A DNA stretch of 56,247 nt from assembly GCA_030433275.1 (NCBI GenBank), contig JAUILK010000022.1, positions 1-56,247 of the forward strand, in the 5' to 3' direction. Shown here piece after piece: positions 29,489-38,966 of the stretch; within the stretch, counting starts at the first letter, position 1; every line of letters begins with the position of its first letter. This stretch comes from Gammaproteobacteria bacterium. Its GTDB lineage: Bacteria; Pseudomonadota; Gammaproteobacteria; Nitrococcales; Nitrococcaceae. Both the position numbers and the translations under genes were made by a program. The notes below the pieces were generated by a model. That model saw nothing but the letters and a program-made list of their open reading frames with translations, had not been told where the DNA came from and ran no database searches.

Positions 29489-32400
29489 TCAATATTTCCC
29501 GCGGAACTTTTCCTGAATCTGGAGGATCATCCCATAAAGCACCGGCAGCACTAACAGGCTAAGTATCAGCACGCTCACCAACCCACCGACCATCGGTGCT
29601 GCAATCCGCTGCATCACGCCAGCGCCGGTACCCGAGCCCCACATGATGGGCAAAAGACCGGCAATGGTAGAGATGGCAGTCATGAAAACAGGGCGCACCC
29701 GGGCGGAAGTCCCATCATATACTGCCGCCATTATCTCCTGGGAGGTGAGGGTGACCTTGGGGGATTTATTATTCACTCTTCCCTCCTCCTTGGTGGCGGC
29801 CTGACGCCGCGCGGCTACCGCTTGATCAATAAAGCTCAGTACCAACACCCCGATTTCGGCCGCCACGCCGGCCAAGGCAATGAAGCCAACCCCTACCGCC
29901 ACGGATAAATTAAAGCCCAGCCAATAGACCAACCAGAAACCACCGATGAGACCAAAGGGAATTGAAAGCATCACTACCAGTGGCCCGGTGAGGTTGCGGA
30001 AATTAAAGTAGAGCAACAGAAAAATGATGGATAGGGTTAACGGCACCACGATCTGCATCCGCTTGGCCGCCCGTGCCATATATTCGTACTGACCGGACCA
30101 ACTCAAAGTATACCCGGGCGGGATGTCGACTTCCCGTTGCACCACCTCTTTGGCTTTGGCCACGTAGCCGCCTATATCCGAGGTCTTAATATCCACATAC
30201 ACCCAAGCATTGGGCCGGGCATTCTCACTTTTGATCACAGGTGGCCCCCGATGCAACCGGAGGTTAGCCACTTGGGACAAAGGGATCTGGGTGCCGGTCG
30301 GGGTGGGGACCAAAGTCCGTTTCAACTGAGTCAGGTTGTCGCGCAGCTCCCGGGGATAACGCAGATTCACGGGATAACGTTCCAGCCCCTCGACGGTTTC
30401 AGTGACATTCATCCCACCGATGGCGCTTTGGATGACATCTTGCACGTCCCCCATGGTCAGCCCGTAGCGGGCCGCCTCTTCGCGAGAAATCTCGAAATCC
30501 AAGTAGTAACCTCCGGCGGCTTTATCCCCGAAAGCGGATAAGGTCTCTGGGAGCGCCTTAAGCGTCCGCTCGATGTCACCGGCCACCTGTTCCAACACCG
30601 CCAGATCCGGTCCGTTCACCTTGATCCCAATCGGCGTTTTGATGCCGGTAGAGAGCATATCGATCCGGGTCTTGATGGGCATGGTCCACGCATTAGTGAT
30701 GCCTGGGAACCGGATGGCGGCATCCATTTCATCCATCAATTCTTTAGTCGTTTTAGTGGGATCCGGCCATTCATCCTTGGGCTTGAGCCGCACCGTGGTC
30801 TCGAACATGGAAAGGGGCGCCGGATCGGTCGCCGTCTCCGCTCGCCCCACCTTGCCGAAGACATGATGGACCTCGGGAAAAGTGGCCAAGATTTTGTCAG
30901 TCTGCTGTAGCACCTCCTTGGCTTTTGTAATGGAAATACCCGGATAAGCGCTGGGCATATAGAGAATATCCCCTTCATCCAGGGGCGGCATGAACTCACT
31001 GCCAATCTTGGCCACCGGATAGGCACTCACCCCAAGCAAGCAGAGCACCAACACCACCGTTGTTTTACGCGAGCGGAGGGCTTGACGCAGCAGCGGAGCA
31101 TGCAAGAAGTGTAGAAGGCGGTTGGCCGGATTCTTTTTCTCAGGAAGAATCCGACCGCGAATGAAATAACCCATCAATAGCGGCACCAGGGTAATGGCGA
31201 GAATAGCCCCTGCTGCCATGGAATAAGTCGCGGTGAAAGCCAGGGGCTTGAATAACCTGCCTTCCTGGGCTTGCAAGGCAAAGATCACAATGTAGGAAAC
31301 GGTCATAATAGCCAGTGAGAAAAACAGCGGCGGCCCCACTTCTTTAGCGGCGGTTCCTATCGTCGCCCAACGTTCATCGCGGGTGAGCGCCTTCCCTTTC
31401 TCCAAGGCAGCCTGTTCCAGGTGTTTATGGGCATTCTCGATCATCACGATGGCCCCATCCACCATCGCCCCAATGGTGATGGCAATACCCCCCAGGGACA
31501 TGATGTTGGCGTTGAGTCCCTGCCATTTCATGATGATAAACGCAATAAGGACGGCACTAGGCAGGGTGAGGATAGCCACGAGGGACGAGCGGGCATGGAG
31601 CAGAAACAGCATGATGATGACGCTGACAATGATAGACTCTTGGATGAGTGTCACCCGAAGATTGTCCACCGCCCGCTCGATAAGATCCCCTCGGTCGTAC
31701 ACGGGCACGATCTCCACCCCTTTGGGCAACCCCTGCTTCAGCTCTTCCAGCTTGGCGCGCACCCCTTGGATGGTGGCCAGGGCATTCTCGCCATAACGCA
31801 TGACCACCACCCCGCCGGCCACTTCTCCTTCACCATTGAGTTCGGCGACTCCGCGGCGCAACTCGGGCCCCAAATGGACATGGGCCACATCCTCGATCCG
31901 GATAGGCGTGCCTTGCTTATCCACCCCCACCGGGATATTGTTGATATCCTCAATGGACTGGATATAGCCGAGACCGCGAACCATGTACTCGGTCTCGGCC
32001 ATCTCCACCAGACGCCCGCCCACATCCTTGTTGGAACGCTGGATAGCTTGCTTGACCTTGGACAGCGGGATGTTGTAAGCCATCAAGGCGTTAGGGTCCA
32101 CTTCCACCTGGTATTGTTTGACAAACCCCCCGATGGAAGCCACTTCGGCCACCCCAGAGACGGTCTGCAGCGGATAGCGCAGGTACCAGTCCTGGATCGT
32201 GCGCAATTGGGCTAGATCGTGTTTCCCGCTGCGATCCACCAGGGCATACTCGTAGACCCAGCCCACTCCCGTGGCATCGGGCCCTAACGAAGGATTGATG
32301 CCTGCCGGAAGCCTGCCGCGGACATAGTTGAGATACTCCAGCACCCGGGAACGAGCCCAGTACATGTCGGTGCCGTCTTCGAAAATGATGTAGACAAAAG

Positions 32401-32671
32401 AAAAACCAAAGAAGGAATAGCCGCGGACCACCTTGGCATAGGGCACCGCCAACATGGCGGTGGTCAAGGGGTAAGTGACCTGGTCTTCCACTACCTGCGG
32501 CGCCTGACCCGGATATTCTGTAAACACAATGACCTGGACATCCGAAAGATCCGGAATCGCATCCAGGGGGGTATGCTTGAGGGTCCAGAGACCTACGGCC
32601 ACTAGCAGTAGTGCGGCAATCAGTACCAGAAACTTATTGCGTAGGGAGGCTTCGATAATGAACCTAATCAC
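29489..32671 (-). CDS. cusA: CusA-type Cu(I)/Ag(I) efflux RND pump
   Basis: A 1060-residue inner membrane HME-RND transporter that expels Cu(I)/Ag(I) using the proton gradient. The three methionines of the periplasmic metal site of E. coli CusA have counterparts in ILYMPSAYPG, LSMFETTV and RIDMLSTGIKTPIG. The TM4 segment GAMVDGAIVMIENAHKHLE contains the proton-relay Asp. Twelve membrane helices and two large periplasmic loops are evident. A GTG start at 32671 overlaps the cusB stop by eight bases. Base composition and codon use are less GC-rich than in neighbouring genes. Confidence 0.95.
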   Translation of the reverse strand: MIRFIIEASLRNKFLVLIAALLLVAVGLWTLKHTPLDAIPDLSDVQVIVFTEYPGQAPQVVEDQVTYPLTTAMLAVPYAKVVRGYSFFGFSFVYIIFEDGTDMYWARSRVLEYLNYVRGRLPAGINPSLGPDATGVGWVYEYALVDRSGKHDLAQLRTIQDWYLRYPLQTVSGVAEVASIGGFVKQYQVEVDPNALMAYNIPLSKVKQAIQRSNKDVGGRLVEMAETEYMVRGLGYIQSIEDINNIPVGVDKQGTPIRIEDVAHVHLGPELRRGVAELNGEGEVAGGVVVMRYGENALATIQGVRAKLEELKQGLPKGVEIVPVYDRGDLIERAVDNLRVTLIQESIIVSVIIMLFLLHARSSLVAILTLPSAVLIAFIIMKWQGLNANIMSLGGIAITIGAMVDGAIVMIENAHKHLEQAALEKGKALTRDERWATIGTAAKEVGPPLFFSLAIMTVSYIVIFALQAQEGRLFKPLAFTATYSMAAGAILAITLVPLLMGYFIRGRILPEKKNPANRLLHFLHAPLLRQALRSRKTTVVLVLCLLGVSAYPVAKIGSEFMPPLDEGDILYMPSAYPGISITKAKEVLQQTDKILATFPEVHHVFGKVGRAETATDPAPLSMFETTVRLKPKDEWPDPTKTTKELMDEMDAAIRFPGITNAWTMPIKTRIDMLSTGIKTPIGIKVNGPDLAVLEQVAGDIERTLKALPETLSAFGDKAAGGYYLDFEISREEAARYGLTMGDVQDVIQSAIGGMNVTETVEGLERYPVNLRYPRELRDNLTQLKRTLVPTPTGTQIPLSQVANLRLHRGPPVIKSENARPNAWVYVDIKTSDIGGYVAKAKEVVQREVDIPPGYTLSWSGQYEYMARAAKRMQIVVPLTLSIIFLLLYFNFRNLTGPLVVMLSIPFGLIGGFWLVYWLGFNLSVAVGVGFIALAGVAAEIGVLVLSFIDQAVAARRQAATKEEGRVNNKSPKVTLTSQEIMAAVYDGTSARVRPVFMTAISTIAGLLPIMWGSGTGAGVMQRIAAPMVGGLVSVLILSLLVLPVLYGMILQIQEKFRGKY

Positions 32672-34097
32672 CCCTTGCCCCCTTTCGCTCAGAATTCACT
32701 GACGAGCCGTCCCCATGTCCAAGAGAAGATGGGTTTTCCGCTTTGGTCTCTTTGCCCTCCACGTTCTTATCCCCCTCATTCCCGTGCTTTGATTGCTGAT
32801 CAGCAGGGGCTGGCGAGGTTCCCATTTTGGGCTCTCTCATCTTAGCGGTGGCCTCGCGCAGCTTGGATTCGGAGTCGATGAGAAACTGGCTTGAGGTGAC
32901 CACTTTCTCGCCGGGGTTCACTCCCGCCAAAATTTCGGTGAAACCCTCGGCTGAGACCCCCACCTTCACCTCCCGGGGCTCAAACTTGCCGGGTCCACGC
33001 ACGACAAATACCTGGTCACGGGTACCGGAGCGGACAATGGCCTCCTCCGGCACCACCACCGCATCCACTTGCTTGCTGGCATGAATAGTCACATTGGCAA
33101 ACATCTCCGGCTTCAGCAACAAGTCAGGGTTATCGAATTCCAGGCGCAGCTGGGCGGTACGGGTCTGGCTCTCGAGGTAGGGATAAACATAAGCGACCGT
33201 GCCGTGAAAAATACGACCGGGAACGGCCGCGACGCGCATCTCGGCTTCATCCCCGACTTTAACCCAAGGCAGTTCGTACTCATAAATGTCCACGTAGACC
33301 CAGACCCGGGAAAGATCGGCCAATATATAGAGTTCCGTTTGAGGCGTGACATATTGACCTTCACGAACACCAATCTTGAGAACTACTCCCTGGAAAGGGG
33401 AATGGAGGTGCAGGTTTTTTTTGATCTTTTCGGTCTGCTCCAGCTCACGGATCTGATGCTCCGGCACATCCAATAATTGGAGCCGTTCCCGGGTGCTATG
33501 CACGAGCTCATCGGCACCCTGACGGATATCCGGATAAGGACTAATATCAAGCGCTTCCCGGTTGCGCAGGGCGAGAAGATATTCCTGCTGGGTGGCTACC
33601 AGTTGCGGCGAGTAGAGGCTGAGCAACCACTGATCTTTTTGTACTTCCACACCGGTCTCATCGACAAACAGTTTCTCCACCCAACCCTCGGTTTTGGGAT
33701 GCGGCCGTGCCAGTAATTCTTCATCGTAATCCACTCGACCTACCGCGCGCACGGTGCGGGTCAGGGTGCGGCGTTCCGCCGCCGCGGTGCGCACCCCGAT
33801 GTCTTGTACCGTAACCGGATCAATCCTTACCGTGCCTGCAGGCGCTTCGCGGCTCTCTTCCTCGTCTGCGTAAACGGGGATGTAATCCATCCCCATGGCA
33901 TCTTTGGCGGGAACCGGCGAGGTGATTTCCGGATTCATGGGCGAGCGATAAAAGAGCGGCTTTTTAGCAGCAGTTTCCGAAACCGGCGCCTCCGTATTCG
34001 GTGCCCAATAGACAGCATACCAATAGCCACCGCCCGCTCCTATCGCTAAGGTGACGAAGGAAGCAAGCACGATGGCGATAGGACTCTGTTTACTCAT
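32664..34097 (-). CDS. cusB: CusB-type periplasmic adaptor of the Cu/Ag efflux pump
   Basis: A 477-residue membrane fusion protein that joins CusA to CusC and hands over metal. An N-terminal membrane anchor (IVLASFVTLAIGAGGGYW) is followed by a heavy-metal-binding motif YRSPMNPEI..MGMDYIPVY, then barrel-sandwich, hairpin (RERLQLLDVPEHQIRELEQ) and beta domains, and a long hydrophilic, charged tail after residue 420. The ATG at 34097 follows AGGAA by seven bases and overlaps the end of the outer membrane gene; a GTG five codons upstream is a weaker alternative. Confidence 0.93.
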   Translation of the reverse strand: MSKQSPIAIVLASFVTLAIGAGGGYWYAVYWAPNTEAPVSETAAKKPLFYRSPMNPEITSPVPAKDAMGMDYIPVYADEEESREAPAGTVRIDPVTVQDIGVRTAAAERRTLTRTVRAVGRVDYDEELLARPHPKTEGWVEKLFVDETGVEVQKDQWLLSLYSPQLVATQQEYLLALRNREALDISPYPDIRQGADELVHSTRERLQLLDVPEHQIRELEQTEKIKKNLHLHSPFQGVVLKIGVREGQYVTPQTELYILADLSRVWVYVDIYEYELPWVKVGDEAEMRVAAVPGRIFHGTVAYVYPYLESQTRTAQLRLEFDNPDLLLKPEMFANVTIHASKQVDAVVVPEEAIVRSGTRDQVFVVRGPGKFEPREVKVGVSAEGFTEILAGVNPGEKVVTSSQFLIDSESKLREATAKMREPKMGTSPAPADQQSKHGNEGDKNVEGKETKAENPSSLGHGDGSSVNSERKGARGD

Positions 34098-35505
34098 CAA
34101 TTTGTTCCTCACCAGTGGCGGCGCTCAAAGCCGCCAAGGCCTGGTAAGCCTCAGCCAGCACCTTCCAGTACTCGGTTTCGAAGTTGTACAGAGTGATCTG
34201 GGCATTAACGAGGTTCAAAAAGTCCACTTTGTTTACCTGATACCCAGCCAGCATAGAGGCCACTGTTTGCCGTGCCTGAGGAATGATCCCGGTCTTGAAC
34301 AACACGAACTGCTCACGGGACTTACGGTAATTAGCCAGCGCCGTGGAGATTTCCCGACGCACTTGCTGACGCCTATCCTGAAGGGAATAAATTTGCTGGA
34401 GCACCTCGCTCGAACGCTGATTCACGGCTTTGGCCTGCTTGCGACCGGCATAGAGGGGCACCGTGATACTGAGCATGACGGAGGCAAAATCGGGGCGGGA
34501 TCCCCCGCGCACTGGATCGTTTCCGCTGCGAAAGCCGTAGGCCGTACCCACCTTGAAGTCCGGGTAGTAATCCTTTTTAGCCAAATCCAGCCGTTCACGA
34601 GCGGCTTCAATCCGTTTTTCCTCGGCTGCTAGCAAAGGCCGGTTTTCCTTTGCTTGGCGTTGCCAGGATTCCTCCGCTGCCAACGGCTGTAACTCCGTCT
34701 CCACCTCAACAGGAAGACGCAGCTTGCGCTCCGTCGGCCGGTTCAGCAAAGCATTCAAACGGGACTCCCCGGTGCGCCGCAGCGCAGTAAGCTGAACTTC
34801 CAGATCCAACAGCTTGGATAGCTCCACCTGAGCTAACAGGACATCTTGCTGCAACCCTTGCCCCACCCGGTACTTGGTCTGAGCGATCTCCACGAATTGA
34901 CGCATCAGTTCCTGATTACGTCTCACGGTTGTCAAGGCTCGGTCGAGATAGTACAGGTTCCACCACGTTTGCTTTACATCCCGAATCAGCAATAACCTCA
35001 CTTCGTCTACATCGTTGCTAGCGGCTGCAGCTTCATACTCCGCCGCGCTCTCTCGCAGCCCCAACTTGCCGGGGAAGGGGAACTTCTGGCTGACTCCAAC
35101 CTGCAGCTGAGTCATGGCCTCTTGGCTGCGATTAAACGTATCAACAGGCAGATTCAAGGCATTGAGGTTGATAACCGGATCGGGCAGCGTGCCTACTTGG
35201 GAAGGAATTGCAGCCATAGCTTTGGCACGGGCCTGCATTTCTGCCAATCCTGGATTGTCCTGCAATGCCGTCTCTATGGCAGTCTGTAAGTTTAATTCTT
35301 CCCCAGGCAATTTATTCGAAAGCGACTCAGGGCTTGTTTCCCCAGAAGGAAAATTCAACTGGCCTCCTAAGAGTCCGGGCTCAATTGCTCCAGGGGTTAA
35401 CAAATTCGGCCCGCCAGAGGCCAGCATCGAATAGAGAAACAAACACCCTCCCAACGCGATATATCCGAAAAACCTCTGGCCACACATTATTCTTTGCTCC
35501 GACAT
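34090..35505 (-). CDS. cusC: CusC/TolC-type outer membrane efflux channel
   Basis: A 471-residue TolC-family protein: N-terminal signal sequence (IALGGCLFLYSMLASGG, with a possible lipobox Cys), then two repeats of long coiled-coil helices, such as LNLQTAIETALQDNPGLAEM, AQTKYRVGQGLQQDVLLAQV and AGYQVNKVDFLNLVNAQ. It would form the outer membrane duct of the tripartite pump. It is the first gene of the operon; no CusR-like palindrome or two-component system is nearby. Confidence 0.9.
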   Translation of the reverse strand: MSEQRIMCGQRFFGYIALGGCLFLYSMLASGGPNLLTPGAIEPGLLGGQLNFPSGETSPESLSNKLPGEELNLQTAIETALQDNPGLAEMQARAKAMAAIPSQVGTLPDPVINLNALNLPVDTFNRSQEAMTQLQVGVSQKFPFPGKLGLRESAAEYEAAAASNDVDEVRLLLIRDVKQTWWNLYYLDRALTTVRRNQELMRQFVEIAQTKYRVGQGLQQDVLLAQVELSKLLDLEVQLTALRRTGESRLNALLNRPTERKLRLPVEVETELQPLAAEESWQRQAKENRPLLAAEEKRIEAARERLDLAKKDYYPDFKVGTAYGFRSGNDPVRGGSRPDFASVMLSITVPLYAGRKQAKAVNQRSSEVLQQIYSLQDRRQQVRREISTALANYRKSREQFVLFKTGIIPQARQTVASMLAGYQVNKVDFLNLVNAQITLYNFETEYWKVLAEAYQALAALSAATGEEQIDE

Positions 35506-35594
35506 TTGAAGTGAACCCTGTCAAGACCACTACCTGGCGGATTTAAGATAGAAGCCACTTGTGGGTTGAATTACACTTTCACGCCGGTAACCGA

Positions 35595-36645
35595 TCAAAC
35601 GCCGGCGTTATTGCCGATGCGATCGATATCGGATCGTAGGGGCTGGCTTGCGAAGTGGACTTTCCACCGCCTGGGGGTGAACTCAGCGACGCGGCTCGCC
35701 GGGTGGGTGCCCACGTGCTGGAGCACATCGACCAGGTAGGTGTAGGGGTCAACGCCCTGCAGCCGACAAGTGGTGATCAGGCTCTGGATGATGTCCGCGT
35801 GCTCGGCGCCGACCTCGCTCCAGCAGAACAACCCATTCCGCCGTCCCACGGGAATGGCGCGGAGGCCACGCTCGAGGTGATTGGTGTCGATCGGCACATC
35901 CGGCTCGCCGAGGAACACTTCAAGGGCGGCGCGGCGTTCGAGCGCATAGCGCAGCGCCTTCGCCAACGGATGGCGCGGCTCGAGCTCGAGGCGCTGGCAC
36001 TGGGCGTCGCACCATCGCCAGAAGGCGCGCACGCTGGGTTCACAGTATTTCACCCGAGCGGCGAGTTTGTCCGGGCCTTCGAGTTTCTTCGCTCGAATCC
36101 AGGCCTCCTGGCGGTAGAGCGTGGCGTTGAGCTCCAGCCCCTGCTCGGCCTGCGGATCAACTGTCAAGCGCGCGCTCGAAGCCGCGTCGCGTGTGCGCCC
36201 AGCATTGGGCGTGGGTGATAGGCGCTCGCGCCTCGGCAAAACGCGCGTAGGTGGCGTAGCCGTCGGTGAGCAGCACCCCCGCGAAGTGCTCGGCGAGTGT
36301 GGCCTCGATATGCGCCCGAGCGCGGGTGGCCGCGTAGGTGAAGCTGATCTCCTCGGCGTCGCCGTACAGCGGCCAGAAGTAGGCCTCACGCATCTTGCCC
36401 TTGGCCTTGCGCCCGGCCTTGATCGGGGTCTCGTCCATGGCGAGCACGTCGCTTGTGAGCACATGCGCGAGCTGCCTCTGCTGGGCAGGCGGATCGAACT
36501 CGAGGCGCTTCTCGGATTTGCGGCCGAATAGCTGGCGCTGGAACCAGGCGAGCGGCCGCTGCGCCGCCTGGAGCGGCTCGCGCAGGGCGGCGGTTTTGGC
36601 GCGCGCGGTTTCGTATTTCTGCTCCCAAGCGGCGGCGGCAATGGA
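35595..36645 (-). pseudogene. tnpC: IS66 transposase tnpC, frameshifted and internally deleted
   Basis: The N-terminal part (AWFQRQLFGRKSEKRLEFDP) runs in one frame directly into HVLTSDVLAMDETPIKAG, skipping the 150-200 residues that normally hold the zinc-binding and HTH regions. That frame stops after CWAHTRRGFERALDS (36157). The C-terminal third continues in another frame from ARLTVDPQAEQGLELNATLY to the end, including DTNHLERGLRAIPVGRRNGL. A deletion plus a frameshift near 36160 make it non-functional. Confidence 0.82.
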
Positions 36646-36662
36646 TTAATTCCCTCGCGAAT

Positions 36663-36982
36663 TCATGCGCTTATTCTACCCGCTTTGCAGCGCCGATGCA
36701 CCCCAGGCGACCAGCGTTTGCGTCGTTTTTCGACCACGAAATCCAAGCCCTCGAGCAACGCCTCGAACTGCGCATGCGAGAGCGCGATCGCCGTGCCATG
36801 GCGGGCGTGGAAGAAGTGAAATAGCCCCCGCTCCAGGCACTTGCTCCACACGCAATAGCCGCCTGCATCGAAATACAGGCATTTCAGCTGTCATCGACGG
36901 TTGATGAAGACAAAGCCCTGGCCGCTGAGCGGCGCATGTCGGTGGGCTCGCAGCACAGCCACAGCGCGTGCGGCACCCTCAT
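36663..36982 (-). pseudogene. tnpB: IS66 accessory gene tnpB, deleted
   Basis: Begins MRVPHALWLCCEPTDMRRS, the normal start of this ORF, then loses about 30 residues and changes frame to GQGFVFINRR, then again to KCLYFDAGGYCVWSKCLERG and LFHFFHARHG, which is the family C-terminal half (usual form VFRNRRxDRLKxLYWDxxG). Confidence 0.7.
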
Positions 36983-37005
36983 GGCGTGCCCCGACGAAAG
37001 CGCAA

Positions 37006-37319
37006 TCACACCCCGTCGCCGAGCTCGAGCTCGAACTCCCAGCCAGCCGAATGCGCGGGCTCGTCTGCCGCATGGGTATCCGCCGGCGCGACCAGCGGTG
37101 CGAATAGCCCTGCCCCTTCATCGGCCGCCGACTCGAGCGCCGCGCCATCGCTCTCGCAGCCGGTGCCTGGCGCAGGCGGTGCTTCCAGTACTGAAAGGAG
37201 CTCACCGCCGCGCCCTCACGCGCGCAGAAGGCGGCTTGGCTGAGACCGCTCGCCGCCTGACGTTCGATCAGCCCTTGCCACTGCGCCGGCGAGCGGCGTG
37301 GATAGCGTCCATCGGCCAT
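37006..37319 (-). pseudogene. tnpA: IS66 accessory gene tnpA, frameshifted
   Basis: Starts MADGRYPRRSPAQWQGLIER and QAASGLSQAAFCAREG, the HTH of IS66 OrfA. After KHRLRQA the family ending (WEFELELGDGV) is found only in another frame, and a TGA at 37006-37008 closes it a few residues early. One frameshift and one early stop are therefore visible. Confidence 0.72.
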
Positions 37320-37429
37320 ACGTGTTGACTCCCGTGATCACTGCTACGGGAGAGAGCGTACTCGCCCAAGGTGGCGGCGGGAACAACGCCCTGGAATGGC
37401 CCGTTACTCACGCCGCTTGCTGCTACTGT

Positions 37430-37570
37430 GCCGCCGCGCCATGCATCTCAGCCGGGTGGAGTTCCCCAGGGCCTGATGGAGTCGCTGGTGATTATAGAAC
37501 TGGAAGTAGGCGGGCAGCCCGGCCCGGGCCTCCTGCATGCTCTGGTACTGCTTGAGAAAGCTGTCTGGGT
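37430..37570 (-). pseudogene. IS3-family transposase C-terminal fragment
   Basis: The minus strand reads DSFLKQYQSMQEARAGLPAY then FQFYNHQRLHQALG, the end of the integrase core of IS3-type OrfB (usual form YFxFYNxxRPHQALG). The following codons reach PAEMHG only in a shifted frame. The rest of the element is absent. The fragment abuts the decayed toxin-antitoxin locus. Confidence 0.7.
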
Positions 37571-37610
37571 CAATGTTATACGCATTTTGCGAGCATGAGC
37601 CACAAGCGCG

Positions 37611-37644
37611 CCAGCGAAAGCCGAAGTCGTTCGGCTTTCGCTGG
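37611..37644. repeat. Perfect 15-bp palindrome at the truncated end of the antitoxin remnant
   Basis: Arms 37611-37625 and 37630-37644 are exact reverse complements with loop GTCG; one more G-C pair (37610/37645) extends the stem. The right arm encodes part of the antitoxin (VRLSLA), so the left arm looks like an inverted copy of coding sequence created at the break point. Confidence 0.75.
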
Positions 37645-37751
37645 CCGATCAGGAATGCTTTGCACAGGCGCTGCTCTCGCCGCCATCGCCTGCACCGGGC
37701 CTAGAACGCCACGCCTTTGCTCGCCGGCGCAAGCTCTTGCGCGCTGAATGA
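37626..37751 (+). pseudogene. DUF1778 (TacA-like) antitoxin, C-terminal remnant
   Basis: Forty-one codons reading VVRLSLADQECFAQALLSPP followed by a basic helix ending KLLRAE. This is the C-terminal, toxin-neutralising half of a DUF1778 antitoxin; the N-terminal DNA-binding ribbon-helix-helix half is missing, with a stop codon at 37596. Its TGA overlaps the toxin ATG as ATGA, the normal gene arrangement of such modules. Confidence 0.62.
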
Positions 37752-37783
37752 GCGGCGCGCTCCGGCTCGCGCCGCTCATTCAG
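37744..37783. repeat. Perfect 16-bp palindrome across the antitoxin-toxin junction
   Basis: Arms 37744-37759 and 37768-37783 are exact reverse complements with an eight-base loop. The left arm holds the antitoxin stop and toxin ATG; the right arm ends at the point where the toxin frame is shifted. Confidence 0.75.
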
Positions 37784-38118
37784 AACATGACCGCACGGCG
37801 TTCAAGAGCGGCTCCGGCCCGCTGGATCGCTACTTTCGGGAGCAAGTCACCCAGTACGTTCGCCGTAGGGTTGCCGCCTGCTTTGTGGCGCTCGCCAGCG
37901 AACAGCGCATCGCAGGCTACTACACCGTGGCCTCGGCAAGCCTATTGCTGGCCGATCTTCCGGAGCGCAACGGCAAGAAGCTACCGCGCTATCCGACTGT
38001 GCCAACGGTACGCATGGGATGGCTGGCCGTCGATCGGGCGTTCAAAGGCCAAGGCTTGGGTGTTGCGCTGCTGGCCGATGCACTCGAGCGGGCTGCCCAT
38101 CCCGAAATCGCAGCCTGA
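37748..38118 (+). pseudogene. GNAT acetyltransferase toxin (TacT/AtaT-like), frameshifted and truncated
   Basis: Starts MSGALRLAPLI at the ATG overlapping the antitoxin stop, then shifts frame near 37781 into EHDRTAFKSGSGPLDRYFRE and continues with RIAGYYTVASASLLLADLPE and RMGWLAVDRAFKGQGLGVAL, the acetyl-CoA binding motif (RxxGxG form) of tRNA-acetylating GNAT toxins. It ends at PEIAA, about 50 residues short; the catalytic Tyr region near the C-terminus is lost. The sequence just after the stop (AGTGGTCCAATAGTAGCGG) looks like an insertion-sequence end. Confidence 0.72.
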
Positions 38119-38159
38119 AGTGGTCCAATAGTAGCGGACACTCCAGTTAAGCCACACTT

Positions 38160-38300
38160 GTGCCCGCGCCCAGGCTAAAACTCAGCCGCGACGAGAAAGC
38201 CCTCATCGAGCAGAACGCCACATCCGCTGCGTGGGAGCCAGCCAAGCGCCGCCAGAAAGACCGAGATGCGAGCTGGACGAATCGTCGAAGAAATCGAACC
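38160..38300 (+). pseudogene. IS5-family transposase internal fragment
   Basis: Reads LKLSRDEKALIEQN then WEPAKRRQKDRDASWT, a stretch close to the usual PAKRRQKDTDARWTKKHG of IS5-type DDE transposases. The catalytic neighbourhood on both sides is lost, and the frame after WTNRR no longer resembles the family. Confidence 0.62.
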
Positions 38301-38966
38301 GAATTCAGCAACGATCCTGGCTTTTCCGCTAGGTCCACTGAAAATCTTGGGTTATTCGAGGTGCCCGTTAAGCCCAGTAGCACTTACTTAAGCATTTGGC
38401 AGGTAGCCGAGTTCGCGAAGCGAGGCCCGTTTGCATCAGCCCAATACCTTTAGTATAAGGGAATCAGGACATCTGTTGTACGCCATCTTAGAAGATTTTA
38501 CTGATGGGCTTTGCAAGTAACACTGCTAACACTGCTGCTGTTAACCATTCCCCCTCCGCGTTCCATGCGGTAGCACAGGCCGTACAGATGCCCGACGGGT
38601 GCGCCCATGTGTTGCATCGGCTTCAATCGGTCGAGAGTCGAGCTTTTAAAAAAAGCTAAATAAGCTAAATTTTTTGCGCTTTGTTTTGCGTCTTTTCCGG
38701 GGATTGGTGCACATACTACATAATATACATTATACGCATTAAGCAGTGGGCTGTTCAGGGCAGCCGAGTGTCGATCTATTACGCCGTAGCGCTGCCGGGC
38801 TTTGTCCAGAAGGCGGCGTTATAAGCGATCGGAACAACGTTCCGTGCACTGTACCTGGCCGCACCCACAAACTCAGCTCTGAGCAGCTCGACGCCCGTTC
38901 TCCGTTCCAGCGCGGCTTGATCAGTTGCCTGTTTTGAAGGCAGACGGTTTACTGAGAACGCCCGCC
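38301..38966. other. Intergenic region between the IS graveyard and oligopeptidase B
   Basis: No gene recognised. It holds an AT-rich stretch with a 7-bp palindrome (38641-38647/38651-38657) followed by a repeated AGCTAAAT, and an AT-rich run ACATAATATACATTATACGC near 38720. A 63-codon frame from 38746 has no recognisable features. The region may mark the edge of the inserted material. Confidence 0.4.

Larger units (their letters stand above)
35595..37330 (-). mobile_element. Degenerate IS66-family insertion sequence
   Basis: The classic tnpA-tnpB-tnpC order is present on the minus strand, but every gene is damaged by frameshifts, a stop codon or internal deletions (see the three pseudogenes). 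I could not find convincing terminal inverted repeats or an eight-base target duplication, so the limits given are those of the coding remnants. The element cannot transpose itself. Confidence 0.8.

Noticed and set aside
36936-37328. Plus-strand frames across the IS66 accessory genes
   Set aside because: They are shadows of tnpA and tnpB remnants, which are recognisable on the minus strand.
37593-37646. Possible integron attC site at the first palindrome
   Set aside because: The RYYYAAC/GTTRRRY core sites are not present; the palindrome is better explained as an inverted copy of antitoxin coding sequence.
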